Below the pieces are notes generated by a model. The model was not told the DNA's origin. It worked only from the letters and a program-made list of their open reading frames with translations, and made no database searches. Shown here one piece after another: positions 33,012 through 45,734 of a DNA stretch of 64,000 bases. The translations under genes and the position numbers were made by a program. Positions within the stretch are counted from its first letter, which is position 1; every line of letters starts with the position of its first letter. This DNA comes from Colocasia esculenta (Eukaryota > Streptophyta > Magnoliopsida > Alismatales > Araceae). The stretch lies in contig CM024766.1 in assembly GCA_014218235.1 (NCBI GenBank), positions 69,305,207-69,369,206 on the forward strand, given 5' to 3'.

Positions 33012-36000
33012 GGAGTCCAACATGGACCAGCCCTAGCAGCAGCAGCAGCAGCAGTGCCAGCGACGGGACGACCAGGGAGACCTCGAGCCCCAGGTCGAGT
33101 GTTTGCGTTAGCTCGTGAGGACGCCGAGCAGGCGGATCACGTCACCGAAGGTACGGTTTTATTCTTAGGTGTTCATGCTCAGATTTTGTTCGATATGGGT
33201 GCTACCCACTCGTTCATTTCTGAGCATTTTGCTAGACAGTTAGCCTTAGAGTCAGGGATAGAGTCTGAGGATTTAGAAGTCCCTTTGTATGTGCACACAC
33301 CTGCAGGTACGGTATCGACTAAGAAGTTTATTCCGTCTTTACCGGTGTGCATTGAGGATAGAATCCTAGAAGGGTGTTTCTTCTTTCTAAAGATGAAGGA
33401 CTATGTTGCCATTCTTGGTCTGGATTGGCTAGAGGAGCACTATGCATTAGTAGATTATCGTGGGAAGAAGATTGTTTTCCGCATTCCTGGTGAGGATGAA
33501 TTTTCTCATCCTTTACCGAGGAACTTGGCAGGGAAGTTTGTCATCTCGGCCATGAGGGCGATGAGAATGATGAACAAGGGTTGTGACACTTTTCTTGCCA
33601 GTGTGGTATTAGTACCCAAGGCTGATGAGTCACTTACTCTTGCAGAGATAGATGTAGTGCATGATTTTCCAGATGTCTTTCCTGATGATTTATCTGGATT
33701 GCCACCGGCGAGAGAGATAGAGTTCACTCTAGAGTTGCTTCCAGGCACCTCTCCTATCTCAAAGGCACCTTATCGGATGGCCCCTGCGGAATTAGCAGAG
33801 CTAAGAAAGCTGTTGCAGGATTTTTTAGATAAGGGATTTATTCGCCCTAGCATTTCCCCTTGGGGCGCACCTATCTTATTCATGAAGAAGAAGGATGGGT
33901 CACTTAGGTTATGCATCGATTATAGAAAGCTGAACCAAGTGACGGTGAAGAACAAGTATCCCTTACCTCGGATTGATGATTTGTTTGACCAACTACAGAA
34001 TGCATCAGTCTTTTCCATGATTGATTTACGTTCTGGCTATCATCAGTTAAGGATCAGGAGTGAGGATGTGTCCAAGACGGCCTTCAGAACCCGTTATGGA
34101 CATTATGAGTTTTTGGTCCTTCCTTTTGGTCTGACCAACGCCCCGGCAATGTTCATGGATCTCATGAACAGGGTGTTTAGACCATATTTAGATAGTTTCG
34201 TGGTAGTTTTCATTGATGACGTGCTGGTCTACTCTCCGAACGAGGCCACACATCGTCAGCATTTGAGGATAGTGTTAGAGGTTCTCCGTGAGCACAAGCT
34301 GTATGCAAAATTCAGAAAGTGCGATTTTTGGTTACGCGAGGTTCATTACCTTGGGCATGTTATCTCCGGTGTTAGTGTAGCAGTGAATCCAGCGAAGGTC
34401 CAGGCTGTTATGGATTGGGAAATTCCAAAGACTCCTTCGGAGATTCGGAGTTTTCTTGGTTTGGCGGGTTATTATTGGCGATTCATTGAGGGATTCTCAT
34501 CCATCGCCACACCATTGACTCAGCTAACTAGGAAGGGAGTGAAGTTTGTCTGGTCTGAGGAGTGTGAGAGTAGTTTTCAGTTGTTGAAGATTAATCTCAC
34601 TTCAGCTCCTGTGTTAGTTTTGTCGAGCGGTGTAGAGGGTTTTGTTATCTACACGGATGCATCTCGGATTGGCCTTGGCTGTGTATTGAAGCAGCAAGGA
34701 AGGGTAGTAGCGTATGCTTCTCGTCAATTGAAGGATCATGAGCGAAACTATCCGACTCATGATCTTGAGCTTGCGGCAGTGGTTCATGCACTGAAGATCT
34801 GGAGGCACTATCTTTATGGTGTCAGATTTGAGGTGTTCACTGACCACAAGAGCCTAAAGTATCTTTTCTCCCAAAAGGAATTAAACCTTAGGCAGAGAAG
34901 ATGGATTGAGTTCCAGAAGGACTATGACTTTGACCTCCAGTATCATCCTGGAAAGGCGAATGTCGTAGCGGATGCTCTTAGTAGGAAGAGATCGTCTCTC
35001 CAGCAGGATTGGAAGATGTTGGAGGATGCAGCGTGTGTGATGACTGAGTTAGAGCCATCTTTGTGCCAGGCTTTTGTAGCTCAGTTGTCCATTAGGTCTT
35101 CGGTGTTGGATGAGGTGATCGAGCAACAGAAAGCCGACCCTAGACTCCTAGAGTTAGTGGGCAAGGCGGGCATTGCTCGTGATGAGGATGGTGTGATTAG
35201 ATTCCATCATCGTGTCTATGTACCAGACATTGTAGATGTTCGTGAGCATGTATTAGCCGAAGCTCATTGGTCTAGATTCTCTATTCATCCGGGTAATACT
35301 AAGATGTACCAAGATTTGAAGAGATCTTTTTGGTGGTCTGGTATGAAGAGAGATGTAGCAGAATTTGTGTCTAGATGTCTAATTTGCCAGCAAGTGAAGG
35401 CCGAGCGGCAGCGACCATTTGGTCTTATGCAGAATATGGAGATCCCAGTATGGAAGTGGGAAGCTGTCACTATAGATTTTGTTATGGGTTTACCTCGATC
35501 TAGACGAGGTAATAACTCGATTTGGGTAGTGGTAGATAGATTCTCGAAGACTGTGCATTTCTTGCCTATGAAGAAGAAGCAGTCAGTAGAGAGTTTAGCT
35601 AGATTGTATGTTAGTAGTATTATTAGATTACATGGAGTACCGAAGTCGATCATTTCGGACAGAGATCCGAGATTTACTTCGAGATTATGGAAGGGTCTTT
35701 AAGATGCGTTAGGTTCGGAGTTGAAGCTTAGTTCGGCGTTTCATCCCCAGACAGATGGACAGTTTGAGAGGACTATCCAGATGCTCGAGGATATGTTAAG
35801 GGCGTGTGTTCTGGATTGGAAGAATGATTGGGAGCGCCATTTACCTTTAGTGGAGTTCGCATATAACAACAGTTTTCATTTGAGTATTGGTATGGCTCCA
35901 TTTGAGGCGTTGTATGGTAGGCCTTATAGATCTCCCTTGTGTTGGGAGGAGACGGGTGATAGACAGTTGATTGGTCCGGAGTTAGTTCAGGAGACTTCGG

Positions 36001-36512
36001 ATAAGGTCCAGATGATTAGGAAGAGGCTTGTTGCGGCATAGGATAGGCAGAAGAGTTATGCCAACAATAGGAGAAAGGATTTAGAGTTTGCAGTAGGTGA
36101 GCATGTCTTTTTAAAGATTTCACCTACTCGGGGTGTAGTTAGATTTGGCAGGCATGGTAAGTTAAGTCCTAGATTCATTGGACCGCATGAGATTCTCAGA
36201 CGATTGGGCAACGTGGCATACGAGCTAGCTTTACCCCCAGCATTAGCTAGTGTTCATCCTGTTTTCCACGTTTCTATGCTCAGGAGGTATGTCAGAGATC
36301 CATCTCATGTTATTAGCCACGAGCCAGTGGAGATCCAACCAGATCTTTCTTATGTGGAGCAACTAGTAGCTATTCTTGACCGGAAGGTTCAACATCTCCG
36401 GAACAAGAGCATTGCATCAGTGAAAGTCTTATGGCGCAACTTCTCGCGAGAGGAGGCTACTTGGGAGCTTGAGGATGCAATGAAAAGGAAGTATCCTCAG
36501 TTGTTTGAGTAG
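33012..36512 (+). pseudogene. pol: pol of element D: protease, RT, RNase H, integrase, chromodomain
   Basis: One frame to the TAG at 36510-36512, broken by TAA 35700-35702 and TAG 36039-36041. Protease: LFDMGATHSFIS near 33186, where the usual D-S/T-G reads D-M-G. RT: LCIDYRKLNQVTVKNKYPLP near 33910 and FIDDVLVYS near 34209. RNase H: YTDASRIGLG, HDLELAAVVHAL, FTDHKSLKYL and ADALSRK (34650-34985). Integrase: HHCC zinc region ending CLICQQ (35260-35395), then IDFVMGLP, SDRDPRF and the DGQFERTIQ helix with Glu. Chromodomain: ILDRKVQHLRNKSIASVKVL to the end, expected to steer integration to marked chromatin. With no indels this is an otherwise well-preserved polyprotein; the two stops cut the integrase C-terminus and chromodomain. 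Confidence 0.93.
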
Positions 36513-36544
36513 TGTCAGTCTAACTTCGAGGACAAAGTTTCTTT

Positions 36545-36557
36545 AAGGGGGAGAGGG
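36545..36557 (+). promoter_or_regulatory. Polypurine tract of element D
   Basis: AAGGGGGAGAGGG directly before the TG of the 3' LTR. Confidence 0.88.
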
Positions 36558-39450
36558 TGTAAGGCCCTTGATTTTTTTTTTTATTGAGTGTTTACATGTG
36601 TGTATGTGTATATATGTATATATGTGTATAAACCATTGATGTATGAATTGCAGTGCGCAATACTTGCTTAATTATACTATATAGACTAGTACTTTAATAT
36701 ATGCATTGTATATATAGATATATATAAATTACATGTATGATATGTATGTATATATATAATTGCTACTGAGTCTGTTCCGGCGACCAGTAGGCGTCCACCT
36801 GAGTTGACGTTCACTTTGAGTTCGCGGCCACATCGATGGACGCCAACCCAAAGTTGACGGCCTGTTATGTTGACGTTAATATTCCAGATCTTTTGCGATC
36901 TCAGATCCGGAAACGCCCATGAAATCTTCGCCCCCTCTTATGGTAACTGTTCCCCAACGGTCACAAAATCACCGTAGCGCGACCCTAATCGCCCAACCTT
37001 ATAAAAGAAACGGGTTAGGATTAGGTTGAGTCCTTTTGACTCTTTGTCAAGAACCCTAGAATTCTGTGCGAAAAACCGAATCTTGAAAACCTTTGATCCG
37101 GCAACAGGCGACTCCTTCCGGCGATCTTCTACGACTGGAGGGGAGTCCAACCATTGGAGAAGAGATCTTCATCACCGGGTGGCGTTCTACATCGACAAGG
37201 AACCCGGTTGAAGGTGGAATTGAAGGCTCTTTGGCATAGGCCGAGGAGGGCTTCTCCGACCAAATTCGAAGAGTAGAGATTTTATCCAAGGCAAGTAACC
37301 TACCCACATCATCCTTACATTGTCCAGTATGTCCCAGGATTTTTACAGATTTTCTCGAGTCTTGGAACCCCCCATTCAAATGGTTTTTCTTAGGTGCAGT
37401 TTATGTTTTACACAAATGGGATATTAAGGGCATGATCCCCTGCCGTTAATCTCCTGAGTTGACGGCATTACTTGTTGTCGTTAACTGCTAGATGGCCATC
37501 CCTTTGTTGTTAAGTTCGTCAGTCTGCAACAGTTTGCAGATCTAACCTTTATAAACTATTTTCCGAGGTTTTTCGCATGAGGATATATGATAAATTTTAT
37601 ATGTTATGTAGTACGAGTGTGAGATCATGTTGCATAATTTCTGGGAAAATCTTTACTTAAGGCTGTAATTATAAAAATGTCAGAAATGCATGATAAATAG
37701 GTTTTGAACATTTCCATTTACTGTTTGTATGATCCCTATAAAATTTAAATGTTAGAAAATTTATGTGATATGTACATTGATATCAAAACTTACTGTTAAA
37801 ATTTAGTAGTTTTCTGATGACTGTATAGTTTACTAGATTTCTGATATGAAAATAGTGAGCATGATTAATTAGTGAAGGAATTTTAATAAGTTGTGTGAAA
37901 ATAGTTAAATCCTCAGTGTTGGTAATATGGTTAGTACTGTCAATATGCATGTGTAGAGTGTACTATAGGTTTGAATGATGATTACTATATAAATTGAATT
38001 ATTTTAACCCTAGAAAATATCACTGTTTGAATTTTTTTAAATAATATATATTCCATAAAATTTTGAAATTTTGTATATGTGATATGTGAACAGTAAATGA
38101 TCTGTGGTTAAATTTTCATGTAGATTGGATAACTGTAGATACTGAGTTGTACATTTCATGTAAAATGATTACATTAATGCATGTTTAGTATAATTACTGT
38201 TAAATTAGTTAATTACAGTATGATTAGTGTTAATAATGGCTGATGTGAACTCTGTTAACAGTAATACCATGTTAGGTGATACTAAATTAAGAAAATGTGT
38301 GAGTACCGAATGCATGTAAGAATTGTATATTATGTGTGTGTTAAACCAATTAGAAAAAAAAAATGTGAAAAATGTGCCAAGGGTGACACTGCTACCTAGA
38401 GGGCTGTGGAACTGTACTGTGGTAAAGTCCCCACGGGAAAGTTCAATGTGTGTGATGTCCCATGGGCATTGGGATTAAATCCTAGAGGCGAACAAGTATC
38501 GCTGGTTAGGTTGGAGAGTACTTCTCTCGGTTCTGCGCAGTAACTAAGATCTATCATTGTATTGCCTAGGTGATAGATATGTGATGTGATTAGTGTGTGT
38601 CCTTCTAAATGGTGGTTTGGGCTATGTGTCACGGCATATAAAATGTGAACTTATGTTAATGAAAGAGCATGTGCAAGTCGTGAAACTAGAGTAATGGAGC
38701 ATGTGTTGTTTTTGACCCTTGTGACAGCATGTAAAATGTTAATCTTATATACTAATGTTTTTGTTCATAATAAATAGCCAGTTTCATGTATATAAACATG
38801 TTATCCATGTGATAATCATTAGAAAATCGATGACAGAAATGATTTGTTGTTAAGATGAAAATCTCCATGTTTAGTTTAGTTTTCATTTAACATGCGAATA
38901 TGATAAATTGTTCTATTAATAGTTGTGTAGAAAGCATGTTTAGGCTTTTATTTGAAAAATTAGTAACCCATACCATCTACATGTATGTTTAGTGTGTTTA
39001 GTGTTACTTGTTGAGTTCTTTGAACTCATCCTTGCTTCGGCGTACAGGTGTTGAGACTACTTCTTCCGAGGAGATTGTTAGGAGCGACTTGGAGCAAGAG
39101 TAGTGTACCTTGGTGGATTGACATTGTACTTCATTTCATAAGTATGTAATAAGAGACTCTGCGTAGTCTCATGTGGATAATGTAGTTATTTCAGAAAAGT
39201 TGTGGACATTATATTTATTTTATATTATCAGTTATTTCATGACAATTTCTTTTCTTCTATATGGACTGTGGATAAATGTGGATGATGGAATAAGATGGCT
39301 TTTATGTCTTTAAATTCCGCTGTCATATGATATGTATTTATTTACGTTTCATCCTTATATATAATAGTTGGGTAAATGTCCCACATTAGCGATGTTTGTT
39401 ATATCGATGAGCGTTAGTATAACCGTACCGGTATAAGAAGGGTCGTTACA
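36558..39450 (+). repeat. 3' LTR of element D (2893 bp)
   Basis: Near-identical to 28755-31634, with scattered, mostly transition differences and a few small indels. It ends GGGTCGTTACA followed by the target duplication TCACC. Confidence 0.95.
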
Positions 39451-40909
39451 TCACCTCTCTGTGGTCCCCTAACTATTTGACAGGAACCGCAATCATTTTC
39501 TCCATTACAGATGCCGCCGCCTACACCTCCACACTAGAGGACGAGGCTGGCACCTCCTCAGCAGATGCCTCCGACACCCTTAGGGCGAGCGCCACAATTG
39601 GCACCCCCTCTGTGGCTGTCGTCGTGCCGCCTCTTTCAACGGGTGCGAAGTGCTCCAGCTCCCCGGTTGGCTTCGCAGCTGAGCCTTCGTCTGACTGGTC
39701 GTCGTCAACGACAACCACCTCACCCATAGAGCGGCCTACCTCTTCAGACATCACACCTGTGGACGGAAGCTCTGCGATCACCGTAGCGATCTTCGGCCTC
39801 TTCTTCTTGGCCTCCTTCACTAGCCTCTTTCTTTTTCAGAGCTGAAGTTGGGGGGCAGCATCCTCCTCCTCTTCCTCGGTCCTCTTGTCAGCCTCCCTCC
39901 TTTGGGTCACGGTCTCCTTCCACAGATTAATCTTTAAGGCTTTCTGCCCAGAAGATTGTCCTCCGACAACAGTTCTGACGCCTGCACCTCCTTCGTCGGC
40001 ATGCCCTCGTCAATGTATGTCAAACATGGCTTGGTCCTTCTGGTTCCGACCAGCAGCCTCTTCTGCGGCATCTGCGAAAGAAATCAAACAATCAGAAAGA
40101 TCCTATAGCTAAATGAAAGACAGGACGAAGAAAAAACTCACCCCAAGCGCGGCTCAGCTTGTACTTGACAAGCTTATATTCGGTCAACAGCAGCTCGGCC
40201 TTGGACATGAGCACCTTCTTTGACAGGTCCAAGGAATCTTTGGCTGCATCCTGAATGAGGAAAGGAGCGGCATCCACCTTCTTCAGTGGCTCGTTGACCC
40301 GAACAGAAAATCCCCATTCCGGGGGGGGGGCAGCTCCCTTATTCAGACTAACGAAGAGCAGCCGGCTGGTCCACCCCTTATTGTTAGAAAGACGGGGGGG
40401 GGGGGGGGGGGGGGGTAGTTGATCTGTATTCTGTTCGGGCGATGCTTGAGGTACATGATGTCGTATATAGACTGTGACGAGGATGCCAGGATGAAGTGGT
40501 TCCGAAAGAGATCAGTCGAAGCCTAGAGCCTGCGCTTCTGACACATGATGCAGAAGACGAAAATCGTCTACCACAAATTTGTTGTCAGTTGAACAGGAAC
40601 TATCTTCCAGGCATTGAGTATATCCTTGGTGATCTCCAGAACCGGTAGTTAGAACCCTGCTTCCAGGAGGTCCAGAGAAAGCACGAAGTAGTCAGGCTTG
40701 TTCGTCAGATATGTTTGGTCCTCCTGCATCAGTACGATCACATATTCCTCTCCAATGTGGAACCGCTCACGGAGGCCCTCGAAGCACCGGCACTTCAAAC
40801 CCTTCGTCCTCGTCGACGGTCGTCCGCTCATCTCTGCAACGACCTTCCCTTCCCTTTGTGCCATTGGTACCAGAGTTGGAGAAGAAGAAGGTGAACTAAG
40901 AGCGAACAA
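39451..40909 (-). pseudogene. Element E antisense gene, N-terminal part
   Basis: Minus-strand gene of a second Tat-like element. It begins MFALSSPSSSPTLVP at 40909 (or the internal ATG of MAQREGK) and shows KPDYFVLSLDLLEAGF followed by LPVLEITKDILNAWKIVPVQ, the same kind of domain as the antisense gene of C though clearly diverged. It has several stops (for example near 40649 and 40585) and a run of 22 G at 40394-40415, read as proline codons on this strand. A 70-base intron fits at 40072-40141. Exon 2 has a basic segment (KEAKKKRPKI) and an acidic, Ser-rich linker and is cut at 39455 by element D, continuing in frame at 28754. Broken and untranslatable as it stands. Confidence 0.68.
40072..40141 (-). 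other. Putative intron in the antisense gene of E
   Basis: Minus strand: TTGGG|GTGAGT donor, GATTTCTTTCGCAG acceptor, 70 bases, phase 1. The flanks join in frame as AW-D-AAEEAAGRNQKD. Confidence 0.62.
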
Positions 40910-41261
40910 AAGAGAGGGTGAAAAAGCAAGGAAGCTAGCAATGAATATGAGAAGGAAATGTTCGAAGCAGGAAAGTGTGAAGTGCTTTCAGCTCATCCCT
41001 TCCTTACAAGGAAGAAGATGCACGAAATTTGAAGAATCAAAATGGTGGTTCACCCGCTTGAACAGCCTGCTCGAGCTCTCCAATCACTTAATATCTCTTC
41101 GGTCATCATTAAATGGGAACCCCGAAGAAACCCTGGTGGCGTCAATAGCTGCACACCCCGTTGAGGCCAGCATCACATTTAATGCAAAAGGACAATGTCA
41201 AACATTCATTTCTCCTATCAAGTGCTCAAAGTCACATCCGAACAGACTTGAGAGTGGAGGA

Positions 41262-41980
41262 GGCAAGTGTGGAGGCTATTTCTGGCCTCCTAGGCCCATG
41301 GGCATCATGACCCAGTAAGGAAGCAGAGTGACGGCTATTCAGCCACGTGTCCTAGATGACAGCTAAGGCTCTTGAACACGTCTCTTCCGCCACGTGCCCT
41401 CGAGCACTAAGGAGCCTGGCCTTCGTGCATCTCTGAACAGGATGTGATCACCGAGCACTAGCTACTAGGAAGAACGCCCTGAGCCTCACCGAACAAGCTT
41501 CCAGGCTTCTGTTCGACCATTCCACATTGATCAAGGAGAACCAACTCTTGGCCTTTCGGCGGCTATTAATAAGATGGCGCGACACGTCTCCCCATGTCCA
41601 AGAATAGCCCTCGCATGGGTCCCTAAGAGACATCTTGAGCAGATAACCTCTGCATGGGGAACCCAACGACCCATCCTTGGAGACACCAACCGTTGGGAGC
41701 ATTCCAAGCATTTTTCGGACTACGTCTATATAAGGAACCAGAACCTTTAGATACAGGTAAGTGGATTCTGATCCTCACAATCGCCCACGCACGAGACCAC
41801 ACAAAAAACCCCTTCTTCTATGCCATATTCCACAATCATCTCTAATTTAGGCATCAGAGGGTTCTTCCCAGTTCCCCAACCGAGTCCCCCCTGACGTCAT
41901 TTGGTCTTGCAGGTCATTGTCCACACTGACGACTGTCTTCTCTCTCTATTCCTAGTGGGGATCATGTTTGGCTTATTACC
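41262..41980 (+). repeat. Partial LTR, probably the 3' LTR of element E
   Basis: Lies where a 3' LTR should follow the antisense gene. TATATAAG at 41727-41734 and TCTTGCAGGTCATTG near 41906 parallel the TATAAAA and TTTTGCAGGTCGGAG of the C LTR. Edges are not defined and no target duplication was found; the AT-rich DNA after about 41980 is unrelated. Confidence 0.5.
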
Positions 41981-43615
41981 GAACAACGATATAATCACCA
42001 CAATATCTTTCAAAACAAAATAACTTTTCAGAAAATATACTTTAACTAATATAGTGCCAAAACAAAAGCACGGTGAATATTTTAAAAATATTTGATTAAG
42101 TAAAAATATTTTGTAATATATATATATATATATATAATCTATTAAAATTTTAATTATTGTAAACTTAACCTATTTTTTCCCTGAGATCCATAATTGAAAA
42201 TTTTCAAGTTCTATTTCATGATCAATAAAAGAAAGTAATTTACTTATTATAGTTGTTTATGTAATATATGTAAAGAAATCATTTATTTGTACATTTGAAT
42301 AACTAATAATACATACAAAAAGAGAGGTGGTGGAAGAGATGTAACATGTAATTTGCAAGATTTAAAACCATAAATTTTTAGAGACTAAAACCTATAATTT
42401 GTAACATATGCACATTGCATGGTAAAACAATTTCAACAACAATAAATGAAAAAGAGATAGATAATAATATGATTTCATTGTATAGAAAAATAATTTCAAT
42501 AATCATAGAAGAATTGAGTCTTTAAATTTTTAATAATTTAATTAAATAGATTTTATAAAAAATTATAAAATCTAATATAAAATGTTTGTGTATTTATTTT
42601 TGTGTATTCATGAATGTACCTATCTTTCAAATAAAGTAGTATACATAAAGTTAAAGTTTTATATTAAAAATGAAGCAGAATCGATTCTCCCTGTTAACAA
42701 TATATGGGAGAATTGAATCCCAATTAATCCAAGAGAGAATCGACTCCCACAATTGGGGTTTGATCCGAGAATCGACTTAAAAGTGGGAAAGGATTCTCCC
42801 AGTTATCCGGAGGAGAATGGACACCCATTTGAAGGTGGAAATCAATTCAAAATTTGAATAATTTCAATGTCCCCAAGATGGCAGTCAACTTTGAAACATC
42901 CGCCAAAGTTGGCCTTTTTTCTTAAGATTGAAACCTTGAAACCCCACTGGATTTCTTCACAAAATGCTATAGTTTAAATACTCGAAGTAGTGCAATACAT
43001 TTTATATAATCAAATTTTATACATTATTGATATAAATCTGATGTTTAAACTATTATTGACAGGAAACAACTTAAACTGCTTTGATATGTCCATATGTACA
43101 TTAAAACCACAATTATTTGCATATTCCTTATGATGGAGCTTCTTAAGGAAGGTGCAAATTAGATGTCCATTTCAGTGAAAGTTCAATGCTTCCTTCCTTC
43201 TTATGTATATTATGATCAACTTCATATATCTGGACTCACTATTGTAATATTTAATTCCTCTCATTTTTTTTAAGCTACAAATAAAGGTACTTTCCGGAAG
43301 TGATATCCCAGAAGCTTGTCATTGTCTAAATTTATCAAAAAGATATAAAGGCATTTTATACTAGCCTCAATGAAGATGGAAAGACAGTAGCTTTAATGGA
43401 TGTGATTTTACCTAACTTCTCTGCATTATGATTAGAAAGCATTATCTTTTAATAACATGTTTATCTCTTTTTGTTCTTTGTTGTGCCAAATAGAGGTATG
43501 TTTTGCATGATAAATGAGTTTTTAAAATCTATCCTACTAGTACTTTATTTGTAGTTGAGCTTTTCTAGAGTTCTTTTTTTTGTTTTATATTTTCTATGTT
43601 TTAGTGGATAGGATT
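41981..43615. other. AT-rich intergenic DNA, no gene seen
   Basis: Very AT-rich, many stops in all frames. Near 42670-42830 a GAGAATCGACTCCCA-like phrase recurs about five times. A short (TA)n tract lies at 42117-42136. Confidence 0.5.
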
Positions 43616-43616
43616 G

Positions 43617-43754
43617 TGAGCTTATTAGGGGAAGTCAAAAGGAGGAGCCAAAAGCAAGACCTCCGAAAAGCATCTCCTTTGGCACTAACATATCCACTAA
43701 CTTTCTTTTACTTTCACTACGCACGTAAAAATTTTAAGAACATGAAACTATAGG
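43617..43754 (+). repeat. Direct repeat, copy 1
   Basis: CTTATTAGGGGAAG...AGCCAAAAGCAAGACCTCC...TTTCACTACGCACG...GAACATGAAACTATAGG. The second copy is at 44176-44306. No ORF or terminal structure seen. Confidence 0.8.
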
Positions 43755-44175
43755 TCTACAACAAATATATAAAAAAAACACATTATTGTGTTTCTTAAAA
43801 AATAAATCAATTACGTGCACTATATAAAGCTACATTAGTCCTTTATGAGGAACTTTATTAAGACACATTTTCTAACAACTTCAAATAAGGAAGATAAAAG
43901 GGTTGCTATAAATTGGAAGAAATAAATGGAATGATCATCTATAAAAAGATATATTGAACATTTCGTTAAAAGCAATAAATTGGAAGTTCTCTCTTTAAAA
44001 TATATCTAATCTATGTTTTAAAAAACACAAATTGACAAGGATATCTAATAATAGTAAAATATGTATTCTCTCATTTGAGTAAGTATGTATTTTATAGTAA
44101 AATGCATATTCACTCATATCAATTGAGTCTATGACTATCTGACTTGGAAAAAACTTTCCATTAGCTATCTGACTT

Positions 44176-44306
44176 ATTAGGGGAAGCTAGAAGGAGAAGC
44201 CAAAAGCAAGACCTCCCAAAAACATCTACTTTGGCACTAGCATATCCACAAACTTTCTTTGACTTTCACTACACACAAACTTTAAGAACATGAAACTCTA
44301 GGCCAA
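44176..44306 (+). repeat. Direct repeat, copy 2
   Basis: Same order of motifs as 43617-43754 with scattered substitutions, ending GAACATGAAACTCTAGG. Copy 1 lacks a few bases and includes an extra AAAATTT. Confidence 0.8.
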
Positions 44307-45730
44307 TCATTGTTAAGCAAGGAGTAAAAATTGAGAAAGGTACTATCATTTATTTATTTTTTTCTGCTAATAGTGGGTCAAGCTAAGATGTGTAAAGTAA
44401 TAAAGGAAACAATTAATCAATTTAATTGAAAAATTAAAATTTAATGATGTTTTTTTGTCACTTTTATATCTCCAGTGCAATGTAACAAGTGGGTGATTCT
44501 AAGGATTTTTCTGTGATTTTTTTGTCTCTTTTATATCTCCAGTGCTTCCTAACAGCTAGAGATGGAGTAAAATACCTGTATTCTATCAACATTTAATGAT
44601 GACCACAACAAAAGTTCATTCAAGTAGTTGCATTATATGTTCAAACTTTAGCCATAGAGAAAAGGTATAATGCAACTTAAAGCATATTAAAACATGCTCT
44701 CCCTGTATTCTATCAACATTTAATATAACTCTAATGGTAGTAGATGCAGATTTTAGAAGCACTAAGGCACAACAATATCAAATAATGTATATAGGAGCAT
44801 AGGGTTAATATATAACGAAAATGACCACATAAACATCTTCTAACAAATATATGAACAATGAAAAGAGATGTTGTTTAATTTCAAAATAATTTAAGAGTTC
44901 TCTTTCACATATTTCTTGTTTAATATAGAAGGAACATTTCCTGATCAAGTGGGGTAAGGACAATACGGGTATACGGAAAGTAGGAGCTGCCAAGTCCTGA
45001 CCTTGGAGTTCACGAACACCAATCCTTGAGTCCACAAAATCACACGGGGCGGGGTTTCCTCGTTAGCAAAAAAAAAAAAAACATGGAGGCGCTTCTTCAT
45101 GACATGGTTCAACAAAAGGAAAGTGAAATCGTGTCATGCGGATGTACACAACTATCATGATCAGCTACTATGATAGTCGGTGGAGACAAAAAGGTCCCAA
45201 CACCGCGATCTTCATGCTTGCTGCCATGGCAAGTGGCTTGCTGCTTGGAATGTATGGCTTGGCTCCCCCTTGTAGAGCAGAAAAGGGGGGGGGGGGGGGG
45301 GGGGGCGGGGGGAGGAGGGTGACAGCGAACAAGGGAAGAAGAAGTGATAATTGAAGCTACGGAGGGAAAAGAGAGTGAAAAATATGGGCGGTTTCATAAC
45401 CTATAACTACAATGGGGAGAGGTGGGAACCGTAGAATAAGGAGAGGAGTTGCAGAAACTGCTGGAGGGCATCTTCCACGTTTCATGGAGCAACTGTATGG
45501 CGGAACGGCCATTTTCACGTGACTTCATAGTTGGGTAGGTAGAGAGCGTAGGATAGAGAGAGAGAGAGAGAGTGAGAAGAAAAGGTGGTGGGATTTTTTT
45601 TTTCAAATGCGCAGGGAACGGAAGCAGTTTTATTTCAACTTTTGAAAGGCATGCACACACAGTCTTTGGGAGAAGTTGAGCGTCGTGGGCGGTTTTTCTG
45701 ATAACTGCTTAGTATTTAAAAAAAAAGCAT
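44307..45730. other. Intergenic DNA, no gene seen
   Basis: Includes short internal repeats (TTTTATATCTCCAGTGC at about 44464 and 44529; CTGTATTCTATCAACATTTAA at about 44577 and 44703), a run of 21 G at 45285-45305 and (GA)n near 45557-45575. The minus-strand ORF at 45394-45660 is CT-rich low-complexity sequence and not supported. Confidence 0.45.
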
Positions 45731-45734
45731 ATAA

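Larger units (their letters stand above)
28755..39450 (+). mobile_element. Element D: full-length Tekay/Del chromovirus (10.7 kb)
   Basis: Two very similar LTRs (28755-31634 and 36558-39450) start TGTAAGGCCCTTG and end GGGTCGTTACA. Exact 5-bp target duplications TCACC lie at 28750-28754 and 39451-39455. Inside are a degenerate PBS, gag, and protease-RT-RNase H-integrase-chromodomain in one frame, then a polypurine tract. The chromodomain and domain order place it among chromoviruses, closest to Tekay/Del. The close LTR match suggests a fairly recent insertion. The frame has no indel from 32379 to 36512, only three stop codons; two further stops lie in gag exon 2. It disrupted the antisense gene of element E. 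Confidence 0.95.

Noticed and set aside
45394..45660. Minus-strand ORF of 88 codons
   Set aside because: CT-rich low-complexity sequence with no recognisable protein family.
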